A stretch of 23,364 nucleotides of DNA from CAZHYV01 sp964537055 (GTDB taxonomy: Bacteria > Myxococcota_A > Polyangia > Palsa-1104 > JAEUJZ01): NCBI GenBank assembly GCA_964537055.1, contig CAZHYV010000012.1, positions 1 to 23,364 of the forward strand, written 5' to 3'. The translations under genes and the position numbers were made by a program. Positions 1 to 6,399 of the stretch are shown in pieces (position 1 is the stretch's first letter; each line of letters opens with the position of its first letter). The notes below the pieces were generated by a model that had not been told where the DNA came from, made no database searches, and saw only the letters and a list, made by a program, of their open reading frames with translations.

Positions 1-921
1 ATCGAAGGCATGGCGGGGACGGGAACGAAGCTGGTTTATACCGGCAAAGACGCCAACGCCGGCATTATCTCCTGCCCCAACGAATGCAAAGACCTGACGC
101 TGCGGGAATTAACCTTTGATTCGGCAATCGACAAAGGAGCGACGCGGGCGACGGCGGTATTTCCCCAGCGCTCATCCGTGGCGGTGATTGATTGCACCGG
201 CTTGCGTCTGGATGGGTTTGTGAAGGTGGAACTTCCCCCGTCCGGCCAACCGCTCACCAGCGGCATTCTTATCATGGGCAACACATGCCCGCTTCCCGAT
301 GGGATATTCAGTTATCCGATCTGGCTGGCGTGTACGGATGCGGTGGTATTGGGCAACAAGTTCGTCAATTCCATGCGACAGCACATTATCCGCATGGGGC
401 ATTACAGCCGAGTGCTGATTTTCGGCAATGATTTGCAGAACTTGGACCGCCGTCCGGCCGATCCGGACGACGTGGCCAATGGCTGTATCACGGCGCAGGT
501 GGGGGATCATGTTTGGATTGAACAGAACTACGCCCGGCTTGGCGGAATCGGCACCGGCCCTCTGGGCGGGAAGGATGGGATTGCCCACCCCGAAGAACGC
601 ACACAATATGCGGTGGTGAAAAACAACAGCATCCTGGGCGGCGGTGCACTGATGGTCCAACACGGCTCGCAGCATATCCGCGTCACCGACAACATCATTG
701 ACCGGGGCGCGGCGGACCTGCCGGGTATCGAAGTCGATGGATTCGACGCCACCTATCAGCGAACTGTTGAAGATTTAACCGTCACCGGCAACCGGCAGAT
801 TCGCACGGGTGGAACGGCCCCGGCGGTGTGGTTCAAAACGCCGGGCGCGGTGGGCGTGAACAATCAGGACAACCTCATCATCGCCCCCGGTACAGTGCTG
901 GCGGGCAAGGGAGTGGCATGA
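1..921 (+). CDS. Beta-helix tail spike/fibre-like protein (5' partial)
   Basis: The frame is open from the first base of the window (Ile-Glu-Gly precede the first Met at base 10), so this is probably the C-terminal part of a longer protein; at least 303 residues are visible. The sequence is rich in short beta-strand units with Asn/Gly turns (VVLGNKFVNS, VLIFGNDLQNL, VVKNNSILGGG, IRVTDNIIDRG, LTVTGNRQIRTG). This is the pattern of right-handed parallel beta-helix proteins of the pectate-lyase fold, common in phage tail spikes. Such proteins trimerise at the tail tip and bind or cleave surface polysaccharide. No catalytic residue set can be assigned. Its stop overlaps the next start as ATGA, and its last codons carry the AAGGGAG Shine-Dalgarno of that gene. 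A non-spike secreted beta-helix protein is the alternative; the adjacent tail-fibre genes favour a virion role. Confidence 0.7.
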   Translation: MEGMAGTGTKLVYTGKDANAGIISCPNECKDLTLRELTFDSAIDKGATRATAVFPQRSSVAVIDCTGLRLDGFVKVELPPSGQPLTSGILIMGNTCPLPDGIFSYPIWLACTDAVVLGNKFVNSMRQHIIRMGHYSRVLIFGNDLQNLDRRPADPDDVANGCITAQVGDHVWIEQNYARLGGIGTGPLGGKDGIAHPEERTQYAVVKNNSILGGGALMVQHGSQHIRVTDNIIDRGAADLPGIEVDGFDATYQRTVEDLTVTGNRQIRTGGTAPAVWFKTPGAVGVNNQDNLIIAPGTVLAGKGVA

Positions 922-1112
922 CAACTACAGAACGCGAAGCCCTGCAAAAGCAGCTGGATGCCGAACACGAAGATAACCGCAAAAAATGCGAGCAATTCAG
1001 GAAATTCCTAAATGAAGATCATCCACTGTCTCGGCCACTGGCCGATTGGGAGATGCGGATTCTCGGTGGGTTCGGCGGGTATCAGTCACAGGTGGGCAAG
1101 GGAGCGGCGTAA
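918..1112 (+). CDS. Small hypothetical protein, 64 aa
   Basis: I do not recognise this protein. It is a 64-residue acidic/basic helix-rich protein starting MTTTEREALQKQLDAEHEDN, with likely amphipathic helix over residues 1-35 and a Gly-rich tail ending VGKGAA. It has no cysteines, membrane segment or signal peptide. The start is fixed by an ATGA overlap with the upstream gene and an AAGGGAG ribosome binding site four bases before the ATG. Its stop overlaps the next start as TAATG. The 3' end (1092-1114) is nearly the same sequence as the ends of both flanking genes, so the coding body looks like an exchangeable cassette between conserved junctions. A longer frame open upstream from 828 overlaps the spike gene and is rejected as the start. 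Confidence 0.6.
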   Translation: MTTTEREALQKQLDAEHEDNRKKCEQFRKFLNEDHPLSRPLADWEMRILGGFGGYQSQVGKGAA

Positions 1113-1510
1113 TGTACATCGCCATCGACTTTGACGGCACCATTGTTGAGCATAAGTATCCGGACATCGGCAATCCGGTTCCGGGCGCAATCGAATGGAT
1201 GAAGCGTTGGCAGTCGGCGGGGGCAAAGCTAATCCTCTATACGATGCGGAGTGATGGATCGGACGGGCCGACGTTAACGCAGGCGGTGGAGTATTGCCGG
1301 CGACATGGGATTGAATTTTATGGGGTGAACAGCAACCCCACCCAAGCCAAATGGACACAATCTCCCAAAGCATACGCTCATGTCTATGTGGATGATGCCG
1401 CGTTCGGCTGTCCGTTGCGGGATGCGTTTTCGACGGATCGGCCAATGGTGGACTGGGAAGTGGTTGGGCCGGCTGTCATGCAAAAGTTGGCGGACAAGGG
1501 AGCGGCGTAA
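1112..1510 (+). CDS. Capless HAD-superfamily phosphatase (BT0820-like)
   Basis: This 132-residue protein carries the four HAD motifs: motif I AIDFDGT with nucleophile Asp6 and acid Asp8, motif II LYTMRS with Thr44, a motif III lysine near Lys86 (SPKAYA), and motif IV VYVDD with Asp94-Asp95. The short length and lack of a cap domain match small capless HAD hydrolases seen in phages and in the BT0820 type. Family knowledge predicts Mg-dependent phosphoryl hydrolysis in the cytoplasm; the substrate cannot be read from sequence, and nucleotide or polynucleotide 3'-phosphate is only a possibility. The start is the ATG in the TAATG overlap with the upstream gene, eight bases after AAGGGAG; the frame open to 1046 is upstream extension only. 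It is translationally coupled on both sides. Confidence 0.8.
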   Translation: MYIAIDFDGTIVEHKYPDIGNPVPGAIEWMKRWQSAGAKLILYTMRSDGSDGPTLTQAVEYCRRHGIEFYGVNSNPTQAKWTQSPKAYAHVYVDDAAFGCPLRDAFSTDRPMVDWEVVGPAVMQKLADKGAA

Positions 1511-1707
1511 TGGCTCAACAAGAGAAGATTCGTCGCGGACTTAAATGGTGGATGCTGCTTCCGTTCAGAGTGACGCTGTTACCCATAATCATACCCATCG
1601 NNNNNNNNNNNNNNNNNNNNNNNNNNNNNNNNNNNNNNNNNNNNNNNNNNNNNNNNNNNNNNNNNNNNNNNNNNNNNNNNNNNNNNNNNNNNNNNNNNNN
1701 ACGATGA
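1510..1707 (+). CDS. Small probable membrane protein, interrupted by assembly gap
   Basis: The visible N-terminus is MAQQEKIRRGLKWWMLLPFR followed by a hydrophobic run TLLPIIIPI, so a basic N-terminus leads into a membrane segment just before the 100-N gap (1601-1700). The start is in a TAATG overlap with the HAD gene and follows the repeated AAGGGAG junction. Across the gap, the same frame, if the gap length were a multiple giving continuity, would end in TGA at 1705-1707, overlapping the ATG at 1704 as ATGA. That coupling is the normal architecture here, but because the gap length is probably a placeholder the link is uncertain and more than one gene could lie in the gap. No function is recognised. 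Confidence 0.5.
   Translation: MAQQEKIRRGLKWWMLLPFRVTLLPIIIPIXXXXXXXXXXXXXXXXXXXXXXXXXXXXXXXXXXR
1601..1700. other. Assembly gap (100 N)
   Basis: Exactly 100 unknown bases, the usual scaffold placeholder. It interrupts the small-membrane-protein island next to a 21-bp direct repeat, so repeat-driven assembly failure is plausible. Confidence 0.95.
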
Positions 1708-1802
1708 AACCCGCCATCTTCCTCGGCATCGTCGGCGGATTGATCGGCTGGGTATTGTTCGCGCTGCTGGTGGTGTGGGTCTGCAAGATGATGATTGGAT
1801 AA
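1704..1802 (+). CDS. Tiny glycine-zipper membrane peptide, copy A (32 aa)
   Basis: A 32-residue peptide that begins MKPAIFLGIVGGLIGWVLF and is almost entirely one transmembrane helix, ending with a short KMMIG tail. The G-x-x-G-G-x-x-G-W spacing is a glycine-zipper pattern that favours helix packing in a membrane. Two similar peptides follow at 1936-2010 and 2007-2087, so this is the first member of a local paralogous family. The start follows the assembly gap and may overlap the preceding stop as ATGA. Small single-helix phage proteins can be holin, antiholin or membrane-perturbing superinfection factors, but nothing here proves any of these; I infer only membrane location. It is too short for standard gene callers. 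Confidence 0.55.
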   Translation: MKPAIFLGIVGGLIGWVLFALLVVWVCKMMIG

Positions 1803-1803
1803 A

Positions 1804-1913
1804 CGCGGGGTGATTCAACTGGTAAGACAACCCGGCTTTGTGGCCGCTCAAACGCGCGTGCGATGCGGCAATTACGGGCCGGGCCGATGCAGGTTCAAGT
1901 CCTGCCCCCGCGA
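1804..1913 (+). tRNA. tRNA-like element with expanded anticodon loop (anticodon not assignable)
   Basis: The 5' CGCGGGG (1804-1810) pairs perfectly over 7 bp with CCCCGCG (1906-1912), followed by discriminator A1913. The T arm is canonical: GCAGG (1889-1893), loop TTCAAGT, CCTGC (1901-1905). U8, A14 and the D-loop GG (1821-1822) are in place. An anticodon stem CCCGG/CCGGG (1831-1835 with 1879-1883) leaves a 5-nt variable loop (1884-1888) of normal size. The anticodon loop, however, is 43 nt (1836-1878) instead of 7 and contains its own 5-bp stem GCCGC/GCGGC (1843-1847 with 1865-1869). The D stem is weak, with only two good pairs. No CCA is encoded. An intron-like insertion, a decayed tRNA or a tRNA mimic would all fit; a long variable arm is a less good fold. 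Confidence 0.5.
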
Positions 1914-1935
1914 TTTTCACTGTCGAATCGTCATT

Positions 1936-2010
1936 TTGTTTTCCATCGCCGGTGGCGTTGCTGGCTGGGCATTGTTTCAGCTTGGGGTTTGGTTGGTGGG
2001 CAAGGCATGA
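1936..2010 (+). CDS. Tiny membrane peptide, copy B (24 aa, non-ATG start)
   Basis: The frame ending at 2010 translates as LFSIAGGVAGWALFQLGVWL plus VGKA and matches copy A position by position (xGGxxGWxLFxLxVW). It overlaps the next start as ATGA, as a translated gene would. There is no ATG in frame after the tRNA-like element; TTG 1936 is chosen, with ATC 1927 or ATT 1933 as alternatives. No convincing Shine-Dalgarno precedes it. Because the conserved MKPA start of copies A and C is missing, this could be a remnant whose 5' end was replaced when the tRNA-like element arrived. Predicted product is one transmembrane helix with a glycine zipper; function unknown. Confidence 0.4.
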   Translation: MFSIAGGVAGWALFQLGVWLVGKA

Positions 2011-2087
2011 AGCCCGCCCCCGCCATCTTCCTCGGCATCATCGGCTGGATTCTGGCGAGCCTCGCCATGGCGGCTTTAGTCACATGA
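2007..2087 (+). CDS. Tiny membrane peptide, copy C (26 aa)
   Basis: A 26-residue peptide starting MKPAPAIFLGIIGWILASLA, essentially one hydrophobic helix. It shares 21 identical bases with copy A and the IGW core of the family. Its start overlaps the copy B stop as ATGA, and its TGA at 2085-2087 is directly followed by the TTG start of the next gene, so translation is coupled throughout. GGGCAAGG before the ATG echoes the junction sequence found between the upstream genes. Likely an inner-membrane peptide; role unknown. Confidence 0.5.
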   Translation: MKPAPAIFLGIIGWILASLAMAALVT

Positions 2088-2279
2088 TTGGATGAGTTGC
2101 CGCAACTGGTATCCCCATTCCAAGACGCGCCGGCAGAAAGCCGCGGAGGCGATCACCGGCTCGCGTCCCCTGGCGTTGGCGCGGAGTACGAGCACCTTCC
2201 CCACCGCTGCACGCATTGCGGGGGGATTTCGTTTGAGATTCAGACGTTCGCGGGGTCGCTGTTGGCGGTGTCGAATTAA
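2088..2279 (+). CDS. Small CxxC protein, 63 aa (TTG start)
   Basis: The frame immediately after the copy C stop begins with TTG 2088 and gives a 63-residue protein, start MDELPQLVSPFQD, with a His/Cys cluster HLPHRCTHCGGISFEI near residues 37-52 and a terminal LLAVSN. One CxxC with nearby histidines could bind one zinc ion, perhaps as half of a ribbon, but a second cysteine pair is absent, so this is a weak inference. An overlapping ATG frame at 2092 gives an arginine-rich protein without recognisable features and is less likely. The gene lies between the membrane-peptide island and the spike genes and is not recognised as a known family. Confidence 0.45.
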   Translation: MDELPQLVSPFQDAPAESRGGDHRLASPGVGAEYEHLPHRCTHCGGISFEIQTFAGSLLAVSN

Positions 2280-2294
2280 CCATCGGGTAACGAT

Positions 2295-3320
2295 ATGAGC
2301 ATCATCAACCCACGATCAATCTGGTACAGAGCCAAGGGCAACGGCACCGCCGACGATTCGGCGGCGATCCAGCGTGCATTTGACGCGGGGATGAGCACCG
2401 GCCAGCCGGTTCGATTCACCAGCGGAATGTATCGGGTGCGAAAGACGCTGAACCTCGATTCGTGGTCGAGCTTTGATATTTCCGCCGAACCGGGAACGGT
2501 GCTTTTATTTGATCCACTGGACGCGACACAGACCGCCCTGCTGCGAATCACAGGAGGCGTGACACCGCAATATGAGGGTCAGCGATGTATCCGGGGATTG
2601 ATGCTCAAAGGTCCCAAGAAATTCAACCCTGATTCCATCGGTGTCAACGTGGGGTTGATGCTGGATAATGCTCATCAGATCGACGTGGAGAACGTCTACG
2701 CCTCTGGTTTTGATCGGGCGGGGGTATTGGTCAAGGACTCGTATTACTGCAACTTCAAGAGCCTGCGGACGCGGCGTAATGGCTATGGCGTGGAATGCGC
2801 CGGCTCGGATGGAAGCGGCGCGAACGCCACTCATTTTTATGGCCTGCACGCCCAATGGAATCTGTATGGGGCCAAAGACGTTCAGAGCGTGATCGGCGGC
2901 TCGTGCGAGGGCAACGCCAGATCGGGCTTTGTGTATTCGGTACATGGCATGCGCTGCTCGATCCATGACTGCTGGATTGAATCGAACAATACGGCGAACG
3001 TGGAGGGAGAGGCGGACGTGCTGGGGTTGCCGATTGAGACGCACAAAGCCGTGGGGTTGAACATCAGCGGATCGACGGTGTTCATCGCGGCCTATTCGCT
3101 CAAGAATCGCAAGGTGCGAACGCACAACATCAGCGGGTGTTTCCTTTTAAGCCTGCATGGCATCACGCGGTTTTTTGAAGACGCCAGCGGCTACGGCAAC
3201 CTCAATGTCAGCGGGCGGATTGTGGATTGTACGTCCAACACGGCACTGAAAGACATTCCGGGGGCGTGGGCGCGGAAGATTGAAGAATATTTGCGGCCGG
3301 GAGTGGAGGGGCGGAACTGA
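2295..3320 (+). CDS. Pectate-lyase-superfamily tail spike protein
   Basis: The 341-residue protein opens with IWYRAKGNGTADDSAAIQRA at about residues 9-28, the N-terminal signature of the pectate lyase superfamily/rhamnogalacturonase-like beta-helix domain found in many phage tail spikes (NGTADDSAAIQ). Repeating strands with Asn turns follow (IDVENVYASGFDR, CNFKSLRTRRNGYG, CSIHDCWIESNNTANV, HNISGCFLLSLHG). It lacks a clear head-binding domain, so it may attach through a partner. Family role is binding or depolymerising host capsule or O-antigen; catalytic residues cannot be assigned. It overlaps the next gene as TGATG. At 341 aa it is short for an independent spike and may act with the following 632-aa protein. 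Confidence 0.75.
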   Translation: MSIINPRSIWYRAKGNGTADDSAAIQRAFDAGMSTGQPVRFTSGMYRVRKTLNLDSWSSFDISAEPGTVLLFDPLDATQTALLRITGGVTPQYEGQRCIRGLMLKGPKKFNPDSIGVNVGLMLDNAHQIDVENVYASGFDRAGVLVKDSYYCNFKSLRTRRNGYGVECAGSDGSGANATHFYGLHAQWNLYGAKDVQSVIGGSCEGNARSGFVYSVHGMRCSIHDCWIESNNTANVEGEADVLGLPIETHKAVGLNISGSTVFIAAYSLKNRKVRTHNISGCFLLSLHGITRFFEDASGYGNLNVSGRIVDCTSNTALKDIPGAWARKIEEYLRPGVEGRN

Positions 3321-5218
3321 TGGGCACCAGTTACACCAGCGCCGTCGGCGTTCCCCCGGTTTGCACCAGCCTTGCTTTTCTGGCTTGGATGCAACGGCTG
3401 CTGGCCTATCGGCTGGCCGAAATCCCGCTGGCGCGGGGGACGACCTACTATTTTTCGCAGTCCGGCAATGACACGACCGGCGACGGCAGCCAGGCAAACC
3501 CCTGGAAAACAATCAGCAAGGCCAACACGGTTATCGGCAACTGGACCTCCACCTCCGCCGGCCTGCGTCTACGATTCAATCGCGGCGACATCTGGCGCGA
3601 GACGACTGGATTAACGATCAATAAATCACATGTCACTGTTGACGACTACGGCACCGGGAAACGCAAGCCGCTATTTAACCGATTTGCCATCACCTACAAC
3701 ACAAGCTGGACACTGGATAGCGGCGCGGTGTACCGCCGCGCCGAGACCAACGACATTGCATGGTTCCGCCAGCAAAACGATCTGACCACGGCGTTTTCGC
3801 GGCAGAATTCCATCGCCAATGTGCAGGCCAATCCCGGCTCATTCTGGTGGGACTCAACGGGCAAAATCCTGTACATGCAGTCGGTGGACGGCATCGCTCC
3901 AACCAGCAGCTTCCGTGCGTACGAGGCCGTGACTTCCAATGCCACCGCCGCTTCCAGCGGGATTTTGGTAACGGCAGACGACGTGCGCGTTCAAAATATC
4001 CGGTGTGACGGATGGGGATGTGACCGGACAACGCCGCACAATAACACCGCCTATAACTTCATGAGCCAGTTGACGGCTGGGCAATCGGCTTTGTTCGTTG
4101 GCTGCGAGGGGTACTATAGCGGCAGTCACATCATGGGCACCCTGGACGCCGGAGCGGGCGGGATTACCACTTGGATTAGTCCGCGTTTCGGCTGGCAGAT
4201 GTACACCAGCGCCGGAAACACAGCGCTCAACGGTTACTCCTACAATGGCGGGCAGGAATTTTTTGTCTATGACTACGAGTGCATCGGCGGGGTTTTGCCC
4301 AGCAGCGACGGCGGTAGCAACTGCAAAGGCACTGCGATCTATGGGCACACCAGCAGCGGTACGGCCGCATTGTATTTGTGTTGGCGCGGGAGGGTCGTGG
4401 GCGGGAAATACCAGGCCCGTTCATCGGCGGGTTTTTTTAACGCCGCCTCGTTCACCGATCTGGCGGATTGCCGTGCTTTCGTGGTGGATGATGTTTTGGA
4501 CGCCAGCGATCTGGCTATGTCGGGCCAGTCTCAGGACGCGGCGGTGGGCGAGAGAATCGCTCGGCAGTACAACGTGGTGATCAATCCGCGATACCGTTTT
4601 TCGACCGGAGCCTGGACAGGCGGCAGTCAATCGACGGTCAACGCCACGAGCGATAATTCCGGCATTGCGATCAACGGGGATTTCCGGTTCGACGCTCGGC
4701 AATATCAGGGATCAGCCGGCACGGGCATGTTTTATTCAGTCGGCCCCAATTCTCTTTCGGTCTACAACTGCCGGTTTGAGCTTATGCGGACGGGATTGCG
4801 GCACAGGTCAGGATTTTTCTTCCCGTGCGCCAACAATGACACTAATCCCGCCACCGGAAACATGCACAACTGCATTTATGCGGTCAATGACGTTGGGGGT
4901 GATGCGCTGACGGACAATACGGTAGGGTGGAACAACGACGCCGCGCTGATGCGCAACAACATCTACTGCGGCGTGCAGGCGTCGTTGGCGGCAAATGTTC
5001 GTGGCTACTCTAACGATCCATATGCGGTGGTACTGGACTCTCCCCCAGACCGCACGCCCTCTAGTGGCTCGCTGCTACTGAGCGCCAACCAACAGCCGAT
5101 CATGGGGTACAGGCTGGAGTACGATGCGCGGTGGCAGCGTCGGAATTATGGTTCAACCGCCATTGGACCCTACGAGGTGGATCAGGGTCCGGTACCTGTT
5201 GCGGAGGGGGTGCGATGA
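3320..5218 (+). CDS. Large beta-helix tail spike/fibre protein (632 aa)
   Basis: A 632-residue protein with an N-terminal hydrophobic/helical segment (about residues 15-35) that could be an attachment region. The motif TTYYFSQSGNDTTGDGSQAN (about 41-60) followed by PWKTISKAN is typical of the first coil of DUF1565-like parallel beta-helix domains (YYVSxxGxDxxxGTxxxPWKTI). The rest is strand-rich with many Asn, Gly and Ser and aromatic residues, consistent with a carbohydrate-contacting beta-helix. The C-terminal part (RLEYDARWQRRNYGSTAIGP) resembles the terminal cap of such proteins. The start overlaps the preceding stop as TGATG behind a GGAGGGGCGG purine run, and the end overlaps the next start as ATGA. 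It is likely a receptor-binding component; enzyme activity is not established. Confidence 0.72.
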   Translation: MGTSYTSAVGVPPVCTSLAFLAWMQRLLAYRLAEIPLARGTTYYFSQSGNDTTGDGSQANPWKTISKANTVIGNWTSTSAGLRLRFNRGDIWRETTGLTINKSHVTVDDYGTGKRKPLFNRFAITYNTSWTLDSGAVYRRAETNDIAWFRQQNDLTTAFSRQNSIANVQANPGSFWWDSTGKILYMQSVDGIAPTSSFRAYEAVTSNATAASSGILVTADDVRVQNIRCDGWGCDRTTPHNNTAYNFMSQLTAGQSALFVGCEGYYSGSHIMGTLDAGAGGITTWISPRFGWQMYTSAGNTALNGYSYNGGQEFFVYDYECIGGVLPSSDGGSNCKGTAIYGHTSSGTAALYLCWRGRVVGGKYQARSSAGFFNAASFTDLADCRAFVVDDVLDASDLAMSGQSQDAAVGERIARQYNVVINPRYRFSTGAWTGGSQSTVNATSDNSGIAINGDFRFDARQYQGSAGTGMFYSVGPNSLSVYNCRFELMRTGLRHRSGFFFPCANNDTNPATGNMHNCIYAVNDVGGDALTDNTVGWNNDAALMRNNIYCGVQASLAANVRGYSNDPYAVVLDSPPDRTPSSGSLLLSANQQPIMGYRLEYDARWQRRNYGSTAIGPYEVDQGPVPVAEGVR

Positions 5219-6309
5219 GACTTTCACCGGGCGCAACCTACTACGGACGCATTCTCACGACCAACCCCTTCACTGGAGTTTTGGCTGATGCGGACAGCAC
5301 GCCCACGGTGGCGATCTATCGTAATGGGTCGAGTATCTCGCCAACGGTCACGGGGCCGACCAGCGCGGGAGCGGGGACCGGGGAATACAGCTACAGCTTT
5401 GTGATCGACGCTGGTTATGCCGCGGATGATGTAATTCGCGTGGTGGCATCGGCCACGGTGGCGGGGGTAGCGGGCAAACGAACCAATGCGGAGCTTGTCC
5501 TGGACGCCAAGACCAGCACGCGGGCCGCGCCGGGCGACCAGATGAACCTGATTAACGCGCCCAATGCCGTGGCGATTGCGGCCATCCAAAACGGACTGGC
5601 GACACAGGCCGACATCAACGCCCTCAACCAATCCGCCAGCCGCCGGATCATCCTCACGGCCGTAGAGCAGTTCGAGCGGCCGGAGGGTGGCACGACCAGC
5701 TACACAGTGGAGGCTCGTACTTATGATGGAGACGGCGCGGCTGTCAATGCCGATTCGACGCCAACACTCACAGCGACCGGTATCGTCAGCGGCGACCTAT
5801 CGGCGAATCTCTCCGCGGCCAGCAATCCTTCAACGGGGGTATACCGATGGACGTACACCGTAGCCAATGATGCGGCGGTTGAGCAGCTTCGGTTCGATGT
5901 ATCGGCGGTGATGGGTTCGACGTTCACACTGACTAAATTTGCGCAGGTAACAGATTTCGTGGCTGCGACGTTCACGACTGCGGATCGGGATACGTTGACG
6001 GCGATCCAAACACAGACAGACCTCATCGGCACCAATGATGCCGATTCCCCCAACGCGCAGACCGCACAGACCAACGCGAGCACGGCGGCGACACAGGCAC
6101 AAGCGGCGAACGCAAAATTGCTGGGCAATGTGGCGGGGCAGACGGGGGATGCCTACGCACGGCTGGGCGCACCGGCGGGGGCTTCGGTGAGCGCGGATAT
6201 TGCGGCGGTGAAGGCTAAGACGGACAACCTGCCAGCGTCCCCGGGAACGGGAGACGCTGAAGAGGCTAGCGTGCAGAAGGTGCTGCGGATTGTACAGGCG
6301 ATGGAGTGA
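5215..6309 (+). CDS. Tail/baseplate-associated protein with Ig-like and coiled-coil parts (364 aa)
   Basis: The start ATG 5215 follows GGAGGGGG closely and overlaps the upstream stop as ATGA; an in-frame Met at 5131 lies well inside the spike gene and is rejected. Residues 1-95 (LSPGATYYGRILTTNPFTGV, then IYRNGS and YSYSFVIDAGYAADDVIRV) look like an Ig/BppU-type beta-sandwich used in fibre and baseplate proteins. A second beta domain spans about 140-250. The C-terminal third is Ala/Gln/Thr rich (QTNASTAATQAQAANAKLLG) and ends with DAYARLGAPAGASVSADIAA and a short helix, a trailer common in phage tail proteins and suggestive of a trimeric coiled coil. I infer a structural role in the fibre complex with the adjacent spikes; the exact position in the virion is unknown. 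Confidence 0.6.
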   Translation: MRLSPGATYYGRILTTNPFTGVLADADSTPTVAIYRNGSSISPTVTGPTSAGAGTGEYSYSFVIDAGYAADDVIRVVASATVAGVAGKRTNAELVLDAKTSTRAAPGDQMNLINAPNAVAIAAIQNGLATQADINALNQSASRRIILTAVEQFERPEGGTTSYTVEARTYDGDGAAVNADSTPTLTATGIVSGDLSANLSAASNPSTGVYRWTYTVANDAAVEQLRFDVSAVMGSTFTLTKFAQVTDFVAATFTTADRDTLTAIQTQTDLIGTNDADSPNAQTAQTNASTAATQAQAANAKLLGNVAGQTGDAYARLGAPAGASVSADIAAVKAKTDNLPASPGTGDAEEASVQKVLRIVQAME

Positions 6310-6399
6310 TGGTCGGGATAGGGTAGTTCCTAAATGACGGTTTTGCTGAGCCGTCTTCCCGCTCTCTCATCTCAGAAATTCCATTTATAGGAAAATGGT

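Larger units (their letters stand above)
901..1512 (+). repeat. Recurring gene-junction sequence (three copies)
   Basis: The junctions at 901-920, 1092-1114 and 1491-1512 share the core CAAGGGAG followed by a GGC-type codon and the stop/start. The second and third are almost identical over about 20 bases (CAAGGGAGCGGCGTAATG), and a shorter form (GGGCAAGGCATG) recurs at 1998-2009. Each copy ends one gene with a Gly/Asp-Lys-Gly-Ala/Val-Ala C-terminus and supplies the Shine-Dalgarno for the next. Confidence 0.85.
1710..2039 (+). repeat. 21-bp direct repeat pair in membrane-peptide genes
   Basis: Bases 1710-1730 and 2019-2039 are identical over 21 positions and both encode Pro-Ala-Ile-Phe-Leu-Gly-Ile near the start of tiny membrane peptides (copies A and C). 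Nucleotide identity, not just protein similarity, implies recent duplication of the 5' end. The tRNA-like element and copy B lie between the two repeats. Confidence 0.85.

Noticed and set aside
1804..1913. Attachment site for integration at a tRNA
   Set aside because: No integrase gene and no second copy of the tRNA 3' end is visible in the window.
2092..2298. Arginine-rich frame of 68 codons
   Set aside because: It overlaps the more plausible TTG-started CxxC frame and the start of the spike gene and looks like a shifted reading of GC-rich sequence.
6336..6355. GACGG/CCGTC hairpin after the Ig-like tail protein gene
   Set aside because: Only 5 bp with a 10-nt loop and no T-run, so not enough to call a terminator, though transcription may end here before the HNH gene.
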